Source: Rhizobium grahamii (lineage in GTDB: Bacteria > Pseudomonadota > Alphaproteobacteria > Rhizobiales > Rhizobiaceae). From it: a stretch of DNA of 64,000 bases. Position 1 is the first letter of the stretch. Every line of letters begins with the position of its first letter. The notes beneath the pieces were generated by a model. The model saw nothing but the letters and a program-made list of their open reading frames with translations, searched no databases and was not told the origin of the DNA. Shown in pieces: positions 61,236 to 64,000 of this stretch. Where the stretch lies: NCBI RefSeq assembly GCF_009498215.1, contig NZ_CP043498.1, forward strand, positions 1,178,001 to 1,242,000. The letters are read 5' to 3'. The translations under genes and the position numbers were made by a program.

Positions 61236-62165
61236 TTTGATCGCAATCAGGACGGCCGAGACGGTCACGACGGATAGCGCGGTCGTGACCAGTATCGTCG
61301 CCGAGGCACGTTCCTGCCAGACGCCGTACTGTTGCCCGATGACGAAGACGTTGGTCGCCGTCGGTAATGCGGCGAGCAACACCGCCGCATAGACCCAGAT
61401 CGGATCGAAGCCGCCGACCGTGGTCAGGGCAAGATAGACGACGATCGGGTGGATTATGAGCTTGGCCGGAACGATGTATCCGATCTCGACGGGCACGCGC
61501 TTCAACGGCCGAAGTGCCAGCGTTACCCCCATCGCGAACAAGGCGCACGGCGCGGCCGCCTGCGAGAGATAGTCGATGAAGCGCTGCAGGGCGGGCGGTT
61601 GGTCGATCTGGAGACCGGCGGCAACGAATCCGAGCGCCGTCGACAGGATGAAGGGGTGGAAAGCCACCCTTCTCACGATATCGATCGCCAGCCGACCGGC
61701 AGAGCGCCGGTCCCCGCCCGCCACCGCCATGAGCGCCGGCGCAACAACGAAATGCAGCGCGTTCTCAAGGCAGACGATCAGCGCCACCGGCACGGCCGCA
61801 CGCTCGCCGAGCGCCAGCAGGGAAAGGCCCGGGCCCATATAGCCGATGTTGCCGTAGGCTCCCGCAAAGGATTGTATCGTGCAGTCGGCCAACGAGTTTT
61901 TCCGGACCCATCGACCGATCGCAAACAACACGATGAAGATCGAATAGGTCGCAGCAAGATCGGTGGCGATGAAATCGATACGCGTGAGATCTTCGAAGGG
62001 TGTCCGTGAGACCAGCTTGAAGAATAGCGCTGGAAGAGCAGCATAGACGATGAACGTATTCATCCAGCCCAGCGCGTCCGCCGGCTGCTTCGTCACCTTC
62101 GCCGCGATATAGCCGATAAGGATCAGGCCGAAGAACGGCAGAAGCAGGCTGACGATGTCGGACAA
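61215..62165 (-). CDS. AEC family transporter (auxin efflux carrier type)
   Basis: The 316-residue product has about ten hydrophobic helices in two halves and matches the AEC family: MSDIVSLLLPFFGLILIGYI at the start, NTFIVYAALPALFF, the conserved GNIGYMGPGL crossover region and ALPTATNVFVIGQQYG near the end. Bacterial members export or import malate, malonate or other organic acids; the substrate is not predictable. Translation starts at TTG 62165, because an in-frame stop lies two codons upstream and there is no ATG. It lies 36 bases after the CcdA-like gene. Confidence 0.9.
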   Translation of the reverse strand: MSDIVSLLLPFFGLILIGYIAAKVTKQPADALGWMNTFIVYAALPALFFKLVSRTPFEDLTRIDFIATDLAATYSIFIVLFAIGRWVRKNSLADCTIQSFAGAYGNIGYMGPGLSLLALGERAAVPVALIVCLENALHFVVAPALMAVAGGDRRSAGRLAIDIVRRVAFHPFILSTALGFVAAGLQIDQPPALQRFIDYLSQAAAPCALFAMGVTLALRPLKRVPVEIGYIVPAKLIIHPIVVYLALTTVGGFDPIWVYAAVLLAALPTATNVFVIGQQYGVWQERASATILVTTALSVVTVSAVLIAIKSGFLPA

Positions 62166-62201
62166 TGTCTATTCCAATGCAGATTCCGGAGCGTGACCGG
62201 C

Positions 62202-62951
62202 TTAGCCGATTTGCATCAGGATTGGAAAGGTCTGCTGGAACCAGATTGCGGCGTCACTGACAAAACCGAACATGAAGGCGAGGCCGGTCAGGATCAGGAA
62301 CGCGCCCATGATCTTTTCGACCGTTCCGAGGTGTTTCCGGAATCGTGTCAGGAATGCCATGAAGGCTCCGGAAAAACCGGCGGCGATCCAGAAGGGGATG
62401 GCAAGGCCGAGGGAATAGACGGCGAGCAGCCCCGCACCGGAGCCGACCGTTTCCCGCGAAGCCGCGACCCCCAGGATGGCGCCAAGCACCGGTCCGATGC
62501 ACGGCGTCCAGCCGAAGGCGAAGGCCAGCCCCATCACGTAGGCACCGGTCAATGTCGCCGGTTTGCCGCTACCCTGAAAGCGAGCCTCGCGCGATAGCAG
62601 CCCGATCCTGAACGCTCCGAGGAAGTTCAGTCCCATGACGATGATGATCAGGCCGCCGATTTTCGCCAAAAGGTCGAGGTGCTGGCGAAGCGCCATGCCG
62701 ATGCTGGAGGCGCCGGCCCCCAGCGCAATGAAGACAGTCGCAAAGCCGAGCGTAAAGAAGAGTGCCGATAATAGGACGCTGCGTCGGGCGTCGGGAGCGA
62801 CGGCAACCGAGCCGCCGCCACGGAATTGTTCGACCGATATGCCGGCCATGTAGCAGAGATAGGGCGGAACGAGAGGCAGTACGCACGGAGAGAGAAACGA
62901 CAGGGCGCCGGCAAGCAGGGCGCTCAACAGGGAAATATCGGCAATCGACAC
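62202..62951 (-). CDS. ccdA: CcdA-like cytochrome c biogenesis membrane protein
   Basis: The 249-residue product has six predicted membrane helices and the two cysteines of the CcdA/DsbD-beta family, Cys23 in SPCVLPLVP and a second in GWTPCIGPVLG. CcdA carries reducing power from cytoplasmic thioredoxin to the periplasm for heme attachment to cytochrome c. A GTG start at 62951 has GGAG eight bases upstream. It is followed by the AEC transporter on the same strand. Confidence 0.93.
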   Translation of the reverse strand: MSIADISLLSALLAGALSFLSPCVLPLVPPYLCYMAGISVEQFRGGGSVAVAPDARRSVLLSALFFTLGFATVFIALGAGASSIGMALRQHLDLLAKIGGLIIIVMGLNFLGAFRIGLLSREARFQGSGKPATLTGAYVMGLAFAFGWTPCIGPVLGAILGVAASRETVGSGAGLLAVYSLGLAIPFWIAAGFSGAFMAFLTRFRKHLGTVEKIMGAFLILTGLAFMFGFVSDAAIWFQQTFPILMQIG

Positions 62952-63106
62952 TTAGGCACTCCGGCGGCGGGCAATCATCCGCGAACTCCTATCGTACCGG
63001 ACAGGTTTGAGCCAATCACCTTTTTGCGCGCACCCCGCTATGGAGTACAATCATACGTAGGTATGGAATTAATTCTCTGGCAATCCGTAATGGGTAATAT
63101 CTGCAT

Positions 63107-64000
63107 ATGAGAATAAGTGAAATCACGAACTGGGCCTATGGCGTGACGGTCGCTTTGACGGCCCTGTCGGCGAGCGCCTTTATTTTCTCTGCCCACAGTG
63201 CCACCCAGGAGCGTATCGCGGTCGAGGAGCATCTGGCTCTCGATGATCTCGGCGAGGATCTTGCGCTTGGCGCCGAGGAGCGGACCGACGAAGCGCGCCT
63301 CTATGTCATGCGGGGGGATCTCCGCCATCTGGACGCCTTCCATGGCAAGGAAGGTGAGGAGAGGCAGCGTGAGACCGCGATCAGGCGCGTTCGCGAGCTC
63401 GGGGCGTCGCAGGCCGAGTTGACTGCGCTCGATGATGTCGCGCGCGAGGCAGAAGCGCTCGACAAGATCGAGGCGGATGCTGTTGCTGCCTATGGCAATA
63501 GCGATCAGGCGGGTGCCCGGCAGATCCTTTTCGGTCCGGACCACGACCGTCTTCAGACGCAAATGCTTGCCTCGGTAACACGCTTTCGAGAATTGACAAG
63601 CGCGCGTACGGAGGCGGCGCTGGCCGATGCGCGATGGCGCGCCGATTGGTGGAGCCTTGCGGCCAAGATCCTGCTGTCGCTGAACGCAGCGCTCTTTCTC
63701 GGTGTCCTGTATTTCATCCTCAGGCGCCGCGTGGCCATGCCGCTTGTCCGCATGACCGGCATTGTCAGCCGGCTTGCGAAACAAGATTACGAAGTAGACG
63801 TTCCGCTCGATCGCAGACGTGACGAGATCGGCGAGATGAACCAGGCGATCCACATATTCCGCGAGAACGGAATTGAGCGTGATCGGCTGGACGCCGAAAG
63901 ACGGCAAGACTTGAAGACGAAGGATCTGATCCTGCAGATGATGCATCGGCTTCAGGCATGCCAGAAGCAAGCGGAACTGGCCGAGGTCGTGGCCCTGTTC
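63107..64000 (+). CDS. HAMP-domain membrane signalling protein, N-terminal part (runs off the window)
   Basis: The frame is open from ATG 63107 to the end, 298 codons. It has a first membrane helix at about residues 11-29, a periplasmic helical sensor region of about 150 residues, a second membrane helix at about 182-203, and a HAMP domain after it (SRLAKQDYEVDVPLDRRRDEIGEMNQAI in the first part, split here by residue 20 of the run). A coiled coil follows, ending MMHRLQACQKQAELAEVVAL. The last motif is like that before the GGDEF domain of rhizobial diguanylate cyclases, so that is the likely output, but the output domain is not visible. Confidence 0.8.
   Translation, partial: MRISEITNWAYGVTVALTALSASAFIFSAHSATQERIAVEEHLALDDLGEDLALGAEERTDEARLYVMRGDLRHLDAFHGKEGEERQRETAIRRVRELGASQAELTALDDVAREAEALDKIEADAVAAYGNSDQAGARQILFGPDHDRLQTQMLASVTRFRELTSARTEAALADARWRADWWSLAAKILLSLNAALFLGVLYFILRRRVAMPLVRMTGIVSRLAKQDYEVDVPLDRRRDEIGEMNQAIHIFRENGIERDRLDAERRQDLKTKDLILQMMHRLQACQKQAELAEVVALF

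Overview
This window is a stretch of core chromosome from an alphaproteobacterium, almost certainly a member of the Rhizobiaceae (Rhizobium, Agrobacterium, Ensifer or a close relative). The base composition is GC-rich (about 60% by eye). The evidence for the group is the dusB(nifR3)-ntrB-ntrC-ntrY-ntrX order, LpxI in place of LpxH, a fused IspDF, a pyruvate dehydrogenase E1 beta subunit with its own lipoyl domain, an EipB homologue, a phasin, and a LexA box of the GTTC-N7-GTTC type. I see no tRNA, rRNA, CRISPR array, insertion sequence, prophage or other sign of recent transfer. No gene-free stretch exceeds about 300 bases. One gene runs off each end: cysE on the left and a HAMP-domain membrane signalling protein on the right.

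Layout. 1-1800: the cysE end, two small DUF proteins and a phasin. 2060-4930: clpS-clpA, protein quality control. 5105-8040 (minus): ridA, a GDPD, a FemAB-like acyltransferase and a HIT protein in one probable operon. 8175-9830: two exported proteins, EipB-like and pentapeptide-repeat. 10020-23150: a long envelope and translation block, rpsB-tsf, then pyrH-frr-uppS-cdsA-rseP-bamA-lpxD-fabZ-lpxA-lpxI-lpxB, joining ribosome function, undecaprenyl and CDP-diacylglycerol synthesis, outer-membrane protein assembly and lipid A synthesis. 23179-29811: gltA (minus), comEC, lexA (minus, with its SOS box), a VOC protein and kdsA. 29953-41074: enolase, an FtsB-like protein, then a pyruvate dehydrogenase block (pdhA, pdhB, pdhC, SGNH hydrolase, GNAT, lpdA), two GlsB-like membrane peptides, lipA, a P-loop kinase-like gene and a COQ10/RatA gene. 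41065-42781 (minus): a stand-alone CinA C-terminal domain and ispDF.

42947-53063: the nitrogen regulation operon dusB-ntrB-ntrC, then ntrY-ntrX, a D-amino-acid aminotransferase, hfq and hflX. 53108-55768 (minus): a deaminase, mazG and an FAD monooxygenase. 56027-61235: a sulfite assimilation operon, cysG-DUF2849-cysI-DUF934, followed by a UbiH-type hydroxylase. 61215-62951 (minus): an AEC transporter and a CcdA-like protein.

The points most worth a second look are: a one-base frameshift that splits rseP near 15189; two successive 30-bp inverted repeats of identical geometry upstream of eno; an inverted repeat over the likely phasin promoter; a perfect TTTTACTC-N16-GAGTAAAA repeat upstream of the sulfite operon; a hairpin filling the gap before the ubiH-like gene; and the uncharacterised DUF2849 and DUF934 partners of a sulfite reductase that has no adjacent flavoprotein subunit. 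I did not find a clearly new multi-gene system; this is mostly conserved housekeeping DNA.
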